Source: Agrobacterium tumefaciens
GTDB taxonomy: Bacteria; Pseudomonadota; Alphaproteobacteria; Rhizobiales; Rhizobiaceae
NCBI RefSeq assembly: GCF_013318015.2
Contig: NZ_CP115842.1
Location: 620,001 to 684,000, forward strand
DNA: 64,000 bases
Direction: 5' to 3'
This document shows, piece by piece, positions 54,526 to 63,177 of the stretch. Each line of letters starts with the position of its first letter. The stretch's first letter is position 1. The notes under the pieces are model-generated. The model was given only the letters and a program-made list of their open reading frames with translations. It had not been told where the DNA came from and ran no database searches. A program made the translations under genes and the position numbers.

Positions 54526-55362
54526 ATGCAAGCCAGCCTCATCGATATCCAGAAATTTGAGCCGCAACACCTCGACGCCGCCGTCGAGCTTTCCCGCCAG
54601 GCCGGATGGCCACACCGCCGGGAAGACTGGGCGCTCGTCCTTTCACTGAGCAAGGGTTTCGTCGCTATCGAAAACGGTCGCGTCGTCGGAACCGCAATGG
54701 CCACGCTTCTGGGAGACACCTGCGCCACCGTCAACATGGTGATCGTGGACGAGGCCATGCGCGGCCGTGGTCTCGGACGCAAGCTGATGCAGGCGGTCGT
54801 CGATGCTGCGGAAAATCGCGAGTGCCGTCTGACCGCCACCGCTGAAGGCCTCCCACTCTATGAGAAGATGGGGTTCGTCGCATGCGGCGAGGTGCGTCAG
54901 CACCAGGGAATTCCTACGGCCGCCGATAAGCCCGCTAACGTGGCATGGGCAGAAACGATTGTACCGGCCGAGCTTGCCGCACTCGACGCGCAGGCATTCG
55001 GTGCGGATCGTACAGCACTCTTTACCGAGCTTGCGGATAGGGCACGGTTTGCGGTGGTTCAACAGCATGGCGCCATCATGGGTTTTGCAGGCCTTCGCGC
55101 CTTTGGCCGTGGTGAAGTCATCGGCCCGATTGTCGCGGAAACTGCTGAAATCGCGAAGGATTTGATTGCCTTCGTCGTTTCCGAGCGCCCCGGCGCATTC
55201 CTGCGCGTAGACACCACCACCGAGACGGGACTCGGTCCCTGGCTTGCCGAATACGGTCTTGCCCATGTCGGTGGCGGCATCGCCATGCGCCGGCCGAAGG
55301 CGGAAACCTCTGCCGACAAAAAACTGAAAACATTCGCGTTGACCAGCCAGGCGCTGGGCTGA
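54526..55362 (+). CDS. Two-domain GNAT family N-acetyltransferase
   Basis: A 278-residue protein with an N-terminal GNAT domain whose acetyl-CoA loop is intact (VDEAMRGRGLGRKLMQAVV, about 79-97) and whose tail reads LPLYEKMGFVACGE. A C-terminal GNAT-like half (about 145-260) follows. It shares this plan with the protein at 44128-45006. GGAG precedes the ATG. The class III aminotransferase gene begins 14 nt after its stop, so it probably acetylates the amine handled by that pathway; this is inference. Confidence 0.83.
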   Translation: MQASLIDIQKFEPQHLDAAVELSRQAGWPHRREDWALVLSLSKGFVAIENGRVVGTAMATLLGDTCATVNMVIVDEAMRGRGLGRKLMQAVVDAAENRECRLTATAEGLPLYEKMGFVACGEVRQHQGIPTAADKPANVAWAETIVPAELAALDAQAFGADRTALFTELADRARFAVVQQHGAIMGFAGLRAFGRGEVIGPIVAETAEIAKDLIAFVVSERPGAFLRVDTTTETGLGPWLAEYGLAHVGGGIAMRRPKAETSADKKLKTFALTSQALG

Positions 55363-55376
55363 ATCCGGAGAGACCC

Positions 55377-56750
55377 ATGTTAAGCAATTCACTGATCGAG
55401 CTCGACCGCGCCCATCTGGTGCACCCTGTCTCTTCCTTCCGCGGCCATGAAAAGCTTGGCGTTCGCGTGCTGAAATCGGCAAAGGGTGCCACGATTACCG
55501 ACATGACCGGCCACCAGCTGATCGACGGTTTTGCCGGCCTCTGGTGCGTCAATGCAGGCTATGGCCATGACAGCATCGTGGAAGCGGCGGCAAAGCAGAT
55601 GCGTGAACTGCCCTATGCCACTGCCTATTTCGACATTGGCAGCGAACCCGCCATCCGCCTCGCCTCCGAACTCGCCGACCGCGCGCCCGGCGATCTCAAC
55701 CACGTCTATTTCACGCTTGGCGGATCCGACGCGGTGGACAGCACCATCCGCTTCATCCGCTATTACTGGCACGCCAAAGGCCAGCCGCAGCGCGACCAGT
55801 TCATTTCCATCGAACAGGGTTATCACGGCTCCACCACCGCCGGTTCAGGCCTGACTGCGCTGCCTGCCTTCCATGCAGGTTTCGGCGTGCCTTACGATTG
55901 GCAGCACAAAATTCCGTCTCACTATGCCTATCGCAATCCGGTCGGCAGCGACCCCGCCGCCATCATCGCCTCTTCCCTGCAAATCCTGAAGGACAAGATC
56001 GAGGCTATCGGCCCGGAGCGGGTCGCCGCCTTTTATGCCGAGCCCATTCAGGGCTCCGGTGGCGTTCTGGTGCCGCCGCCTGGCTGGATCAAGGCCATGC
56101 GAGAACTCTGCCGTTCCTACGGCATTCTCTTCGTTGCCGACGAAGTCATCACCGGCTTCGGCCGCACGGGACCACTGTTTGCCTGTGCCGACGAAGATAT
56201 CGTGCCGGACTTCATCACAGCCGCCAAGGGTCTGACTTCGGGCTATGTGCCGATGGGCGCCGTCTTCATGGCCGACCATGTTTATGATACAATAGCCGAC
56301 TTCGCCGGCGATGCCGCGGTCGGGCACGGTTATACCTATTCCGCCCATCCCGTCAGTGCCGCCGTTGGTCTCGAAGTGCTGAAACTTTACGAGGGCGGGC
56401 TGCTGGAAAACGGCCGGCGCGCCGGTCAGCGGCTGATGGCCGGGCTGGAAGGATTGAGAAGCCATCCGCTGGTTGGCGATGTACGTGGCCGGGGCATGCT
56501 TGCCGCTATCGAACTCGTGACCGACAAAGAGAAGAAAACCCCGCTGCCGGCTGCGGCGGCCCCTGCACGCAAGGTTTTTGACCGCGCCTGGGAAAACGGC
56601 CTCATCGTGCGCGCCTTCGCCAACGGCATCCTCGGCTATGCGCCGCCGCTGTGTTGCACCGATGACGAGATCGACGCCATTATAGAGCGGACGCGGAAAA
56701 CCCTCGACCAGACGCTCGAGGACCCGGCAGTGCGGGCCGCCATGGCCTGA
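55377..56750 (+). CDS. Class III (omega-type) PLP aminotransferase
   Basis: A 457-residue fold-type I aminotransferase. Visible sites are DGFAGLWCVNAGYGHDSIVE near the N-terminus, GGSDAVDSTIRFIRYYW, YHGSTTAGSGLT, the PLP-phosphate Asp in LFVADEVITGFGRTG and the Schiff-base Lys in FITAAKGLTSGYVPMGAVF. The group transfers amino groups from omega-amino acids or polyamines, often to pyruvate. The ATG has GGAG 6 nt upstream. It lies within an amine/amino-acid catabolic region with oxidoreductases, GNAT proteins and an importer. Confidence 0.92.
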   Translation: MLSNSLIELDRAHLVHPVSSFRGHEKLGVRVLKSAKGATITDMTGHQLIDGFAGLWCVNAGYGHDSIVEAAAKQMRELPYATAYFDIGSEPAIRLASELADRAPGDLNHVYFTLGGSDAVDSTIRFIRYYWHAKGQPQRDQFISIEQGYHGSTTAGSGLTALPAFHAGFGVPYDWQHKIPSHYAYRNPVGSDPAAIIASSLQILKDKIEAIGPERVAAFYAEPIQGSGGVLVPPPGWIKAMRELCRSYGILFVADEVITGFGRTGPLFACADEDIVPDFITAAKGLTSGYVPMGAVFMADHVYDTIADFAGDAAVGHGYTYSAHPVSAAVGLEVLKLYEGGLLENGRRAGQRLMAGLEGLRSHPLVGDVRGRGMLAAIELVTDKEKKTPLPAAAAPARKVFDRAWENGLIVRAFANGILGYAPPLCCTDDEIDAIIERTRKTLDQTLEDPAVRAAMA

Positions 56751-56890
56751 GGCGAACGGTGGATGGCGTTACGGCACCTTCTCGAAATGTCGCAACGCCG
56801 CACATATTCGCAATATTCTGCCGAAGACCCGATCCTTTTCGGAGAATCCGGCGCGCTGGAACTGCCAAACTATCAACAGAAAAAGCACTA

Positions 56891-56942
56891 AACGCCATAA
56901 AAAAGGGCGTTAGCAAGAATGGGAACGGGACAAGGATCCCGT
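56891..56942. repeat. Two small hairpins after the aminotransferase gene
   Basis: AACGCC/GGCGTT (56891-56911) and ACGGGA/TCCCGT (56925-56942) lie in the gap before the HAD gene. Neither is followed by a T-run. They may mark the transcript end or protect it. Confidence 0.3.
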
Positions 56943-57006
56943 CCGGGAACAGAATAAAATGCCGCAGCCTTCCCAAGGGCTCTGCGCGGCAAAGCGGAGA
57001 CCGACA

Positions 57007-57720
57007 TTGCCCAAGAAACTGAGCGACTTCAAATATATGAGCTTCGACGTGGTGGGAACTCTCATCGATTTCGAAGGTGGCATGAAATCGACCCTGATCC
57101 AGATCGGCGCTGAAAACGGCGTTGAGGTCGACGGTGAAAAGGCGCTCGGCCTTTACCGCGCGGCGCGTTACTCCGACGCCACCGATCTGTTTCCGGACGA
57201 TCTCGTCCGCGTCTACCTGATCATCGCTCCGGAACTCGGTTTGCCGGCGGAGCGCGCTCTGGGTGAGCGCCTGCGCGACGCAGCAAAAAACTGGAAAGGC
57301 TTTGAAGACAGTCGTGCCGCGATGGCCGAGCTTGCAAAAACGCATCGTCTCATTGCCATGACCAACGCCCAGCGCTGGGCCTTCGAGTATTTCTCGAAGG
57401 AACTCGGTAGTCCCTTTTACGCCGCTTTCACAGCGGATGATACCGGCACGGAAAAGCCGGATCCCGCATTCTTCGAGAAGGTTTTCGCCTTCGTTGAAAG
57501 CGAAGGCGCATCGAAGGACGACATTCTGCACGTTGCGCAGAGCCAGTACCACGATATCGGCATTTCACGGAAACTCGGGATGACCAATTGCTGGATAGAG
57601 CGCCGCCACGCCCAGAAGGGATATGGCGGCACCATCGAGCCGGAGAACTTTACCGAACCGGACTACCACTTCACCTCGATGGCCGGCCTTGCCGAGGCCA
57701 CGAGACACTCGGGCCGCTGA
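57007..57720 (+). CDS. HAD-family hydrolase (haloacid dehalogenase-like)
   Basis: HAD hydrolase of about 237 residues from a TTG at 57007, which has GGAG 7 nt upstream. An ATG at 56959 would add 16 poorly conserved residues and is the alternative start. The nucleophile motif is MSFDVVGTLIDF (Asp14), with AMTNAQRWAFEYF and TEKPDPAFFEKV further on. It is a paralogue in plan of 53533-54201. It stands 88 nt before the periplasmic binding-protein gene of the third peptide-type importer and may be transcribed with it. Confidence 0.8.
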   Translation: MPKKLSDFKYMSFDVVGTLIDFEGGMKSTLIQIGAENGVEVDGEKALGLYRAARYSDATDLFPDDLVRVYLIIAPELGLPAERALGERLRDAAKNWKGFEDSRAAMAELAKTHRLIAMTNAQRWAFEYFSKELGSPFYAAFTADDTGTEKPDPAFFEKVFAFVESEGASKDDILHVAQSQYHDIGISRKLGMTNCWIERRHAQKGYGGTIEPENFTEPDYHFTSMAGLAEATRHSGR

Positions 57721-57808
57721 ACCGCCTGTGGCATGACGCGCACTGGGGCGTGGATACCGAAAATTACTGCAGATGCCATTTCAACAAATCATACAAAAGG
57801 GGAAGACC

Positions 57809-59419
57809 ATGAGTGACAGGATTACAAATTGGACCCGCTCTGACGATGCCGCCGTTGAACAGGCTATCCGTCGCGGCGCGACGCGGCGAGAGCTGCTTCA
57901 CATGATGCTGGCCGGCGGCGTAGCACTTTCCGCCGGTTCGGCCATTCTCGGCCGCGCCTCGCAGGCGCTGGCGGCCACTCCCGTTTCCGGCGGCACGCTG
58001 AAGGCGGCCGGCTGGTCCTCCTCCACGGCCGACACGCTCGATCCCGCAAAAGCCTCGCTTTCGACGGATTACGTTCGTTGCTGCGCGCTCTATAACCGGC
58101 TGAGCTTCCTCGATGTTTCCGGCACGCCCCAGATGGAGCTGGCCGAATCCATCGAAACGAAGGACGCCAAGACCTGGACCGTGAAGCTGCGTTCCGGCGT
58201 CACCTTCCATGACGGCAAGGCACTGACCGCCGATGACGTGGTCTATTCGCTGAAGCGTCACCTTGACCCGGCCGTCGGTTCGAAGGTCGCCAAGATCGCC
58301 GCCCAGATGACCGGCTTCAAGGCGATCGACAAGAGCACCGTCGAGATCACGCTGGCAAACGCGAATGCAGACCTGCCGGCCATCCTGGCATTGCATCACT
58401 TCATGATCGTTGCCGATGGCGCGACCGATTTCTCCAAGGGGAACGGCACCGGTGCCTTCAAGCTGGAGAAATTCGAACCCGGCGTCCGCTCGATCATGTC
58501 GAAAAACACCAATTACTGGAAACAGGGTGGTCCGCACGTCGATAGCTTCGAATTTTTCGCGATTGCCGAAGACAATGCCCGCGTTAACGCCCTCATTTCG
58601 GGCGATATCCACCTCGCAGCGGCTATCAATCCGCGTTCGCTGCGCCTGCTCGACAAGCAGGAAGGCATCGTTCTGTCAAAGGGAACGTCCGGCAACTACA
58701 CCAACCTCAATATGCGGCTGGACCAGACGCCCGGCAACAATGCCGATTTCATCGCCGGCATGAAGTCGATCGTCAACCGCGAGCAGATCGTCAAGGCGGC
58801 TCTGCGTGGCCTCGGTGAAGTCGGTAACGACCAGCCAGTGCCGCCCATGAGTCCCTACCACAATCCGGACCTCAAGCCGAAGGCCTTCGATCCTGATAAG
58901 GCGAAGTTCCACTTTGAAAAAGCGGGTCTTATCGGTCAGTCCATCCCGGTCATCACCTCGGATGCTGCAAACTCTGCCGTGGACATGGCGATGATCATCC
59001 AGGCGTCGGCCGCAGAAATCGGTGTAAAGCTGGATGTGCAGCGCGTTCCCTCGGACGGTTACTGGAGCAATTACTGGCTCAAGGCGCCTATTCACTTCGG
59101 CAACATCAACCCGCGCCCAACCCCGGATATTCTGTTCTCGCTGCTTTACGCCTCCGACGCGCCGTGGAACGAAAGCCAGTACAAGTCGCCGAAGTTCGAC
59201 AAGATGATGCTCGAAGCACGCGGTATGCTGGACATGGACAAGCGCAAGCAGATCTACTTCGAAATGGAAAAGATGATCGCCGACGAAGCCGGCACCATCA
59301 TTCCCGCCTATATCACCAATGTCGACGCCATCACCTCCAAGCTGAAGGGTCTGGAAGCCAATCCGCTCGGCGGCATGATGGGTTACGCGTTTGCTGAATA
59401 CGTCTGGCTCGAGGCCTGA
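57809..59419 (+). CDS. Peptide-type ABC transporter substrate-binding protein with Tat-like signal
   Basis: About 536 residues, SBP_bac_5 family. The N-terminus carries a twin-arginine pattern (GATRRELLHMMLAGGVALS), cleaved near QALAA, unlike the two other peptide binding proteins in this window, which have ordinary Sec signals. Landmarks are LAESIETKDAKTWTVKLR and VTFHDGKALTADDVVYSLKR. The ATG at 57809 has a GGGGAAG ribosome site. Permease and ATPase genes follow, after a gap with strong stem-loops. Ligand unknown; neighbouring enzymes suggest an amine or amino-acid derivative. Confidence 0.92.
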   Translation: MSDRITNWTRSDDAAVEQAIRRGATRRELLHMMLAGGVALSAGSAILGRASQALAATPVSGGTLKAAGWSSSTADTLDPAKASLSTDYVRCCALYNRLSFLDVSGTPQMELAESIETKDAKTWTVKLRSGVTFHDGKALTADDVVYSLKRHLDPAVGSKVAKIAAQMTGFKAIDKSTVEITLANANADLPAILALHHFMIVADGATDFSKGNGTGAFKLEKFEPGVRSIMSKNTNYWKQGGPHVDSFEFFAIAEDNARVNALISGDIHLAAAINPRSLRLLDKQEGIVLSKGTSGNYTNLNMRLDQTPGNNADFIAGMKSIVNREQIVKAALRGLGEVGNDQPVPPMSPYHNPDLKPKAFDPDKAKFHFEKAGLIGQSIPVITSDAANSAVDMAMIIQASAAEIGVKLDVQRVPSDGYWSNYWLKAPIHFGNINPRPTPDILFSLLYASDAPWNESQYKSPKFDKMMLEARGMLDMDKRKQIYFEMEKMIADEAGTIIPAYITNVDAITSKLKGLEANPLGGMMGYAFAEYVWLEA

Positions 59420-59430
59420 TAGACCAAGGG

Positions 59431-59452
59431 GCCGGGCGCCGACGCGCCCGGC
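59431..59452 (+). repeat. GC-rich hairpin just after the binding-protein gene
   Basis: GCCGGGCGC-CGAC-GCGCCCGGC is a 9-bp perfect stem 12 nt after the stop codon. Only AACCTTTCC follows, so it is a partial terminator or an mRNA 3' protector. It suggests that the binding protein is made in excess over the permeases. Confidence 0.6.
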
Positions 59453-59546
59453 AACCTTTCCGCCGGTGCGGGAAGCCTCCACAGCTGGAGCGACACTTTG
59501 AAAAACAAGCGGTTTTCGCCTGATATCTCGCTACAGCTATATAATT

Positions 59547-59595
59547 TGGATCATGATGATTTCAGGTCGATCGGGCCTGAAATCATCATGATCCA
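59547..59595. repeat. 20-bp perfect inverted repeat before the permease gene
   Basis: A 20-bp arm at 59547-59566 (core GATCATGATGATTTCAGG) is matched exactly by 59576-59595, with a 9-nt loop. It lies 22 nt before the permease ATG in the gap after the binding-protein gene. No T-run follows. It is the longest perfect dyad found in the window and could be an RNA processing or attenuation structure, or a protein-binding site. Confidence 0.75.
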
Positions 59596-59617
59596 GGCAG
59601 GTCGCAGGAGCATGTAA

Positions 59618-60568
59618 ATGAACAGCCGGATACTCTCCCTTATCGCCAGGCGGCTGGTCGTCATGCTGACGACGCTGCTTATCGTATCGTTTATCGTCTT
59701 TTCCGCCACCAGCCTGCTGCCCGGCGACACGGCAACGATCCTTCTTGGCCAGTCGGCAACGCCGGAGGCCGTGGCCGGTCTGCGCACCGCCATGCATCTC
59801 GACGACCCGGCCCTTCTGCGTTTTGTCCGCTGGCTTTTTGGCCTGCTGCACGGCGAACTCGGCACGTCCTACGCCAACAATATGGCGATCGCCGACCTCA
59901 TAGGCCCACGTTTCGTCAACTCCATGAAGCTTGCCGGCATCACCACTGTTATCGCCGTGCCGCTGGCCCTGACGCTCGGCATCAGCTCCGCCATGCTGCG
60001 TGGAACGCTTTATGATCGCGCCGTCACCATCCTGACCATCGGTGTCATTTCGGTGCCGGAATTCATGATCGCGACGCTCGCGGTTCTGCTGTTCGCCGTA
60101 TATCTGAAGTGGCTGCCAGCCCTGTCGCTGGTCAGCGAGGTGCATACCGTGTTCGATGTGCTGCGGGTTTACGCCATGCCGGTCATCACGCTCACCTTCG
60201 TCGTGTCGGCACAGATGATCCGCATGAGCCGCGCCGCCGTCATCGAGACGCTCGATACGCCCTATGTGGAAATGGCGCTCCTGAAGGGCGCACCGCGCAT
60301 GCGCATCGTCCTGCGCCACGCACTTCCCAATGCGCTTGGCCCCATCGTCAATGCGGTTGCTTTGTCGCTTTCCTATCTCGTCGGCGGCGTCATCATCGTT
60401 GAGACTATCTTCAATTATCCAGGCATCGCCAAGCTGATGGTTGATGGCGTCGCGACCCGCGACCTGCCTCTGATCCAGAGCTGCGCAATGATTTTCTGCG
60501 TCGGTTATCTCCTCCTCATCACAACCGCCGATATCATCGCCATCATGTCCAATCCGAGGCTGCGCTGA
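59618..60568 (+). CDS. Peptide-type ABC transporter permease (DppB-type)
   Basis: A 316-residue permease. The first helix (LVVMLTTLLIVSFIVFSAT) leads into LLPGDTATILLGQSA, the DppB hallmark. The coupling loop TPYVEMALLKGAPRMRI lies near 210-226, and NYPGIAKLMVDGVATRDLPLIQ near the end. Its stop shares one base with the next start (TGATG), so it is co-translated with the DppC-type gene. Confidence 0.92.
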   Translation: MNSRILSLIARRLVVMLTTLLIVSFIVFSATSLLPGDTATILLGQSATPEAVAGLRTAMHLDDPALLRFVRWLFGLLHGELGTSYANNMAIADLIGPRFVNSMKLAGITTVIAVPLALTLGISSAMLRGTLYDRAVTILTIGVISVPEFMIATLAVLLFAVYLKWLPALSLVSEVHTVFDVLRVYAMPVITLTFVVSAQMIRMSRAAVIETLDTPYVEMALLKGAPRMRIVLRHALPNALGPIVNAVALSLSYLVGGVIIVETIFNYPGIAKLMVDGVATRDLPLIQSCAMIFCVGYLLLITTADIIAIMSNPRLR

Positions 60569-61419
60569 TGACCGACAATATCAAAACAACTTCGGGGACC
60601 TCGCGCTTGGGTTACAAAATCAATGTCGTCGGCGTTTTCGGCTTTCTCGTCATTTTTCTCTGGGCCATGGTTGCGATCTTTGCGCCCTATCTCATCCCGC
60701 ATCCCGTCGGTGAAATCGTCGATCTGGATTATTTCGGTCCGATGACCTCCGATCTCTGGCTCGGCTCCGACTATCTCGGCCGCGACGTGTTTTCCCGCAT
60801 TCTCATGGGCGCGCGTTTCACGGTCGGCATTTCACTTGCGGCCGTCACGATCGCCTGCGTGTCGGGCGTCGTTCTCGGCATGAGCGCTGCCGTGGTCGGC
60901 GGCTGGTTCGATGCGGCCCTCAGCCGTTTTCTCGATGCGGTGAACTCCATTCCAAGCAAGCTTTTCGGACTTGTGGTTGTCGCTGCCGTTGGCTCCTCCA
61001 TTCCTGTGCTGATCGTCACCCTGTCGGTTATCTATACGCCCGGCGCCTATCGCTTTGCCCGGGCGCTCGCCGTCAATGTCAACACCATGGATTTCGTCAC
61101 CGTGGCCCGCGTGCGCGGCGAGAGCCTCTTGCACCTTATCAGCTCCGAAATCCTGCCCAACATCATCCGTCCCGTGCTGGCCGATCTCGGCGTGCGCTTT
61201 GTGTTCATCGTGCTGCTTCTGTCGGGCCTTTCCTTTCTCGGTCTTGGCCTGCAGCCGCCGAATGCAGACTGGGGTGCGCTGGTGCGTGAAAACATCGGCG
61301 GCCTGCCCTTTGCCGCGCCAGCCGTGATCTTTCCGTCGTTGGCGATTGCCAGCCTGACGATCAGCGTCAATCTGCTGATCGACAATCTGCCGCAGAAAAT
61401 CCGCGACAGGAGCGAATAA
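60568..61419 (+). CDS. Peptide-type ABC transporter permease (DppC-type)
   Basis: A 283-residue permease: cytoplasmic start, first helix VFGFLVIFLWAMVAIFAPYL, DppC landmark GSDYLGRDVFSRILMGARF and coupling loop MDFVTVARVRGESLLHL. A one-base overlap (TAATG) joins it to the ATPase gene. Length is typical. Confidence 0.92.
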   Translation: MTDNIKTTSGTSRLGYKINVVGVFGFLVIFLWAMVAIFAPYLIPHPVGEIVDLDYFGPMTSDLWLGSDYLGRDVFSRILMGARFTVGISLAAVTIACVSGVVLGMSAAVVGGWFDAALSRFLDAVNSIPSKLFGLVVVAAVGSSIPVLIVTLSVIYTPGAYRFARALAVNVNTMDFVTVARVRGESLLHLISSEILPNIIRPVLADLGVRFVFIVLLLSGLSFLGLGLQPPNADWGALVRENIGGLPFAAPAVIFPSLAIASLTISVNLLIDNLPQKIRDRSE

Positions 61420-63074
61420 TGACAAATCTTGTTGAAATCCGTGGACTTAAAGTCGAGGCGACCACCGATTCCGGCCGCCGCATCCAAATCATCAGGGGTG
61501 TAGACATCGATATCGCCGATGGCGAGATCGTCGCATTGATCGGCGAAAGCGGCTCCGGCAAGACCACCATTGCACTGACATTGATGGGATATGCCCGCCC
61601 AGGCTGCCGTATTTCCGGCGGCAGCGTCACGGTGGCAGGCCGCGACATGGTACAGCTTTCCGAAATGGAACGGGCAAAGATCCGCGGTACGAAAATCTCC
61701 TACGTCCCTCAAAGCGCCGCAGCCGCCTTCAATCCGGCGCAAAAGATCATCGACCAGGTCATAGAGGTCACCCGCATCCACGATCTGATGCCGCCGCAGG
61801 AGGCGCGCCAAAGAGCGGTGGAACTGTTCAAGGCATTGTCGCTGCCCAATCCCGAAACCATCGGCGACCGTTATCCGCACCAGGTTTCCGGCGGCCAGCT
61901 TCAGCGTCTCTCCGCAGCCATGGCGCTGATCGGCAACCCGGACCTGGTCATTTTCGACGAACCGACTACGGCACTCGACGTAACGACACAGATCGAGGTT
62001 CTCCGCGCCTTCAAATCAGCGATGCGCAAGGGCGGTATCGGCGGCGTTTATGTTTCGCACGATCTCGCAGTCGTCGCCCAGATTGCCGACCGGATCGTGG
62101 TGCTGAAAGGCGGCGAGATACAGGAAACCGGCACGACCACGGATATTCTCGAGAATGCCCAGCATCCTTATACGCGGGAGTTGCTCACCGCTTTTAACGA
62201 CAAGGTACGCACCGTAGCGCCGCTAAAACAAATTGACGCGAAGCCGCTGCTGGATATCGAGAAGCTGATCGCCGGATATGGAACGAAAGGCGATGACCAT
62301 ATGCCGCTGGTGCGTGCGGTCGATTCCGTTAGCCTTGCAGTCTATCCCGGACGCAATCTCGGCATCATCGGCGAATCCGGTTGCGGAAAATCGACGCTGG
62401 CGCGCGCCATTGCCGGCATTCTGCCCGCCGCCAGCGGTCATGTCATCTTCGAAGGTCGGCAGCTGGATGCCGATGCCCGCCGACGCACCAGCAATCAGTT
62501 GCGCCGCATGCAGATCGTCTTCCAATATGCCGATACGGCGCTCAACCCGGCCAAATCCATCGAGGATATTCTTGGCCGGCCGCTGACCTTTTATCACGGC
62601 ATGAGAGGCAAGGCGCGCGACGCCCGGATCGACCAGTTGCTGGATATGGTGAAGCTGCCGCGCTCGGTTCGCCACCGCCATCCTTCCGGCCTATCGGGCG
62701 GACAGAAGCAACGCGTCAACTTCGCCCGCGCACTCGCAGCAGAACCATCGCTCATCATTTGCGATGAAATTACCTCGGCGCTTGATACGGTCGTCGCAGC
62801 CGCGATCATCGACCTGCTCGGCGAACTCCAGCGAGAGCTGAACCTCTCCTACATCTTCATCAGCCACGATCTCTCTGTGGTGGAAACCATCTGCGACGAA
62901 ATCGTCGTGATGTATGGCGGGCAGAAAGTGGAGCATCTGGCAACGGAAGCGATCAAGTCGCCGACCCATCCCTATTCGAAGCTCCTGTTCTCCTCGGTAC
63001 CGAAGCTCGACCCGAAATGGCTCGACAATCTTCAGCAGGATGCAGAGTTGGTGCGAGCGTTTTCCAAGAGGTGA
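61419..63074 (+). CDS. Peptide-type ABC transporter, fused dual ATP-binding protein
   Basis: A 551-residue ATPase with two domains: GESGSGKT (about 42-49) with VSGGQLQR and FDEPTTALD, then GESGCGKS with LSGGQKQR and CDEITSALD. In the second domain the usual proline after the Walker B Glu is replaced by Ile (DEIT). Both halves carry the oligopeptide-ABC tail (HPYTRELL; HPYSKLLFSS). It completes the third peptide-type importer and converges on the Lrp-type regulator gene. Confidence 0.92.
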   Translation: MTNLVEIRGLKVEATTDSGRRIQIIRGVDIDIADGEIVALIGESGSGKTTIALTLMGYARPGCRISGGSVTVAGRDMVQLSEMERAKIRGTKISYVPQSAAAAFNPAQKIIDQVIEVTRIHDLMPPQEARQRAVELFKALSLPNPETIGDRYPHQVSGGQLQRLSAAMALIGNPDLVIFDEPTTALDVTTQIEVLRAFKSAMRKGGIGGVYVSHDLAVVAQIADRIVVLKGGEIQETGTTTDILENAQHPYTRELLTAFNDKVRTVAPLKQIDAKPLLDIEKLIAGYGTKGDDHMPLVRAVDSVSLAVYPGRNLGIIGESGCGKSTLARAIAGILPAASGHVIFEGRQLDADARRRTSNQLRRMQIVFQYADTALNPAKSIEDILGRPLTFYHGMRGKARDARIDQLLDMVKLPRSVRHRHPSGLSGGQKQRVNFARALAAEPSLIICDEITSALDTVVAAAIIDLLGELQRELNLSYIFISHDLSVVETICDEIVVMYGGQKVEHLATEAIKSPTHPYSKLLFSSVPKLDPKWLDNLQQDAELVRAFSKR

Positions 63075-63086
63075 CAACATCATTTT

Positions 63087-63117
63087 CGTCATCCTCGGGC
63101 TCGTCCCCAGGATGACG
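63087..63117. repeat. Short palindromic intergenic element between converging genes
   Basis: CGTCATCCT and AGGATGACG form a 9-bp dyad around a CGGGCTCGTCCCC centre, between the ATPase stop and the Lrp gene 3' end. The CATCCTCGGG / CCCAGGATGA wording is like the short mosaic repeats of Rhizobiaceae. It may serve as a bidirectional transcript end. Confidence 0.5.
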
Positions 63118-63177
63118 TTGAGTACGAAGCGACGCGTCTCGACATTCTGGCGCCCCTGCAAAGGGACGTCTTCCACC

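Noticed and set aside
59547..59595. The 20-bp dyad as ends of a small transposable element
   Set aside because: The arms are only 9 nt apart, there is no transposase, and no target duplication can be seen, so a hairpin or operator is more likely.
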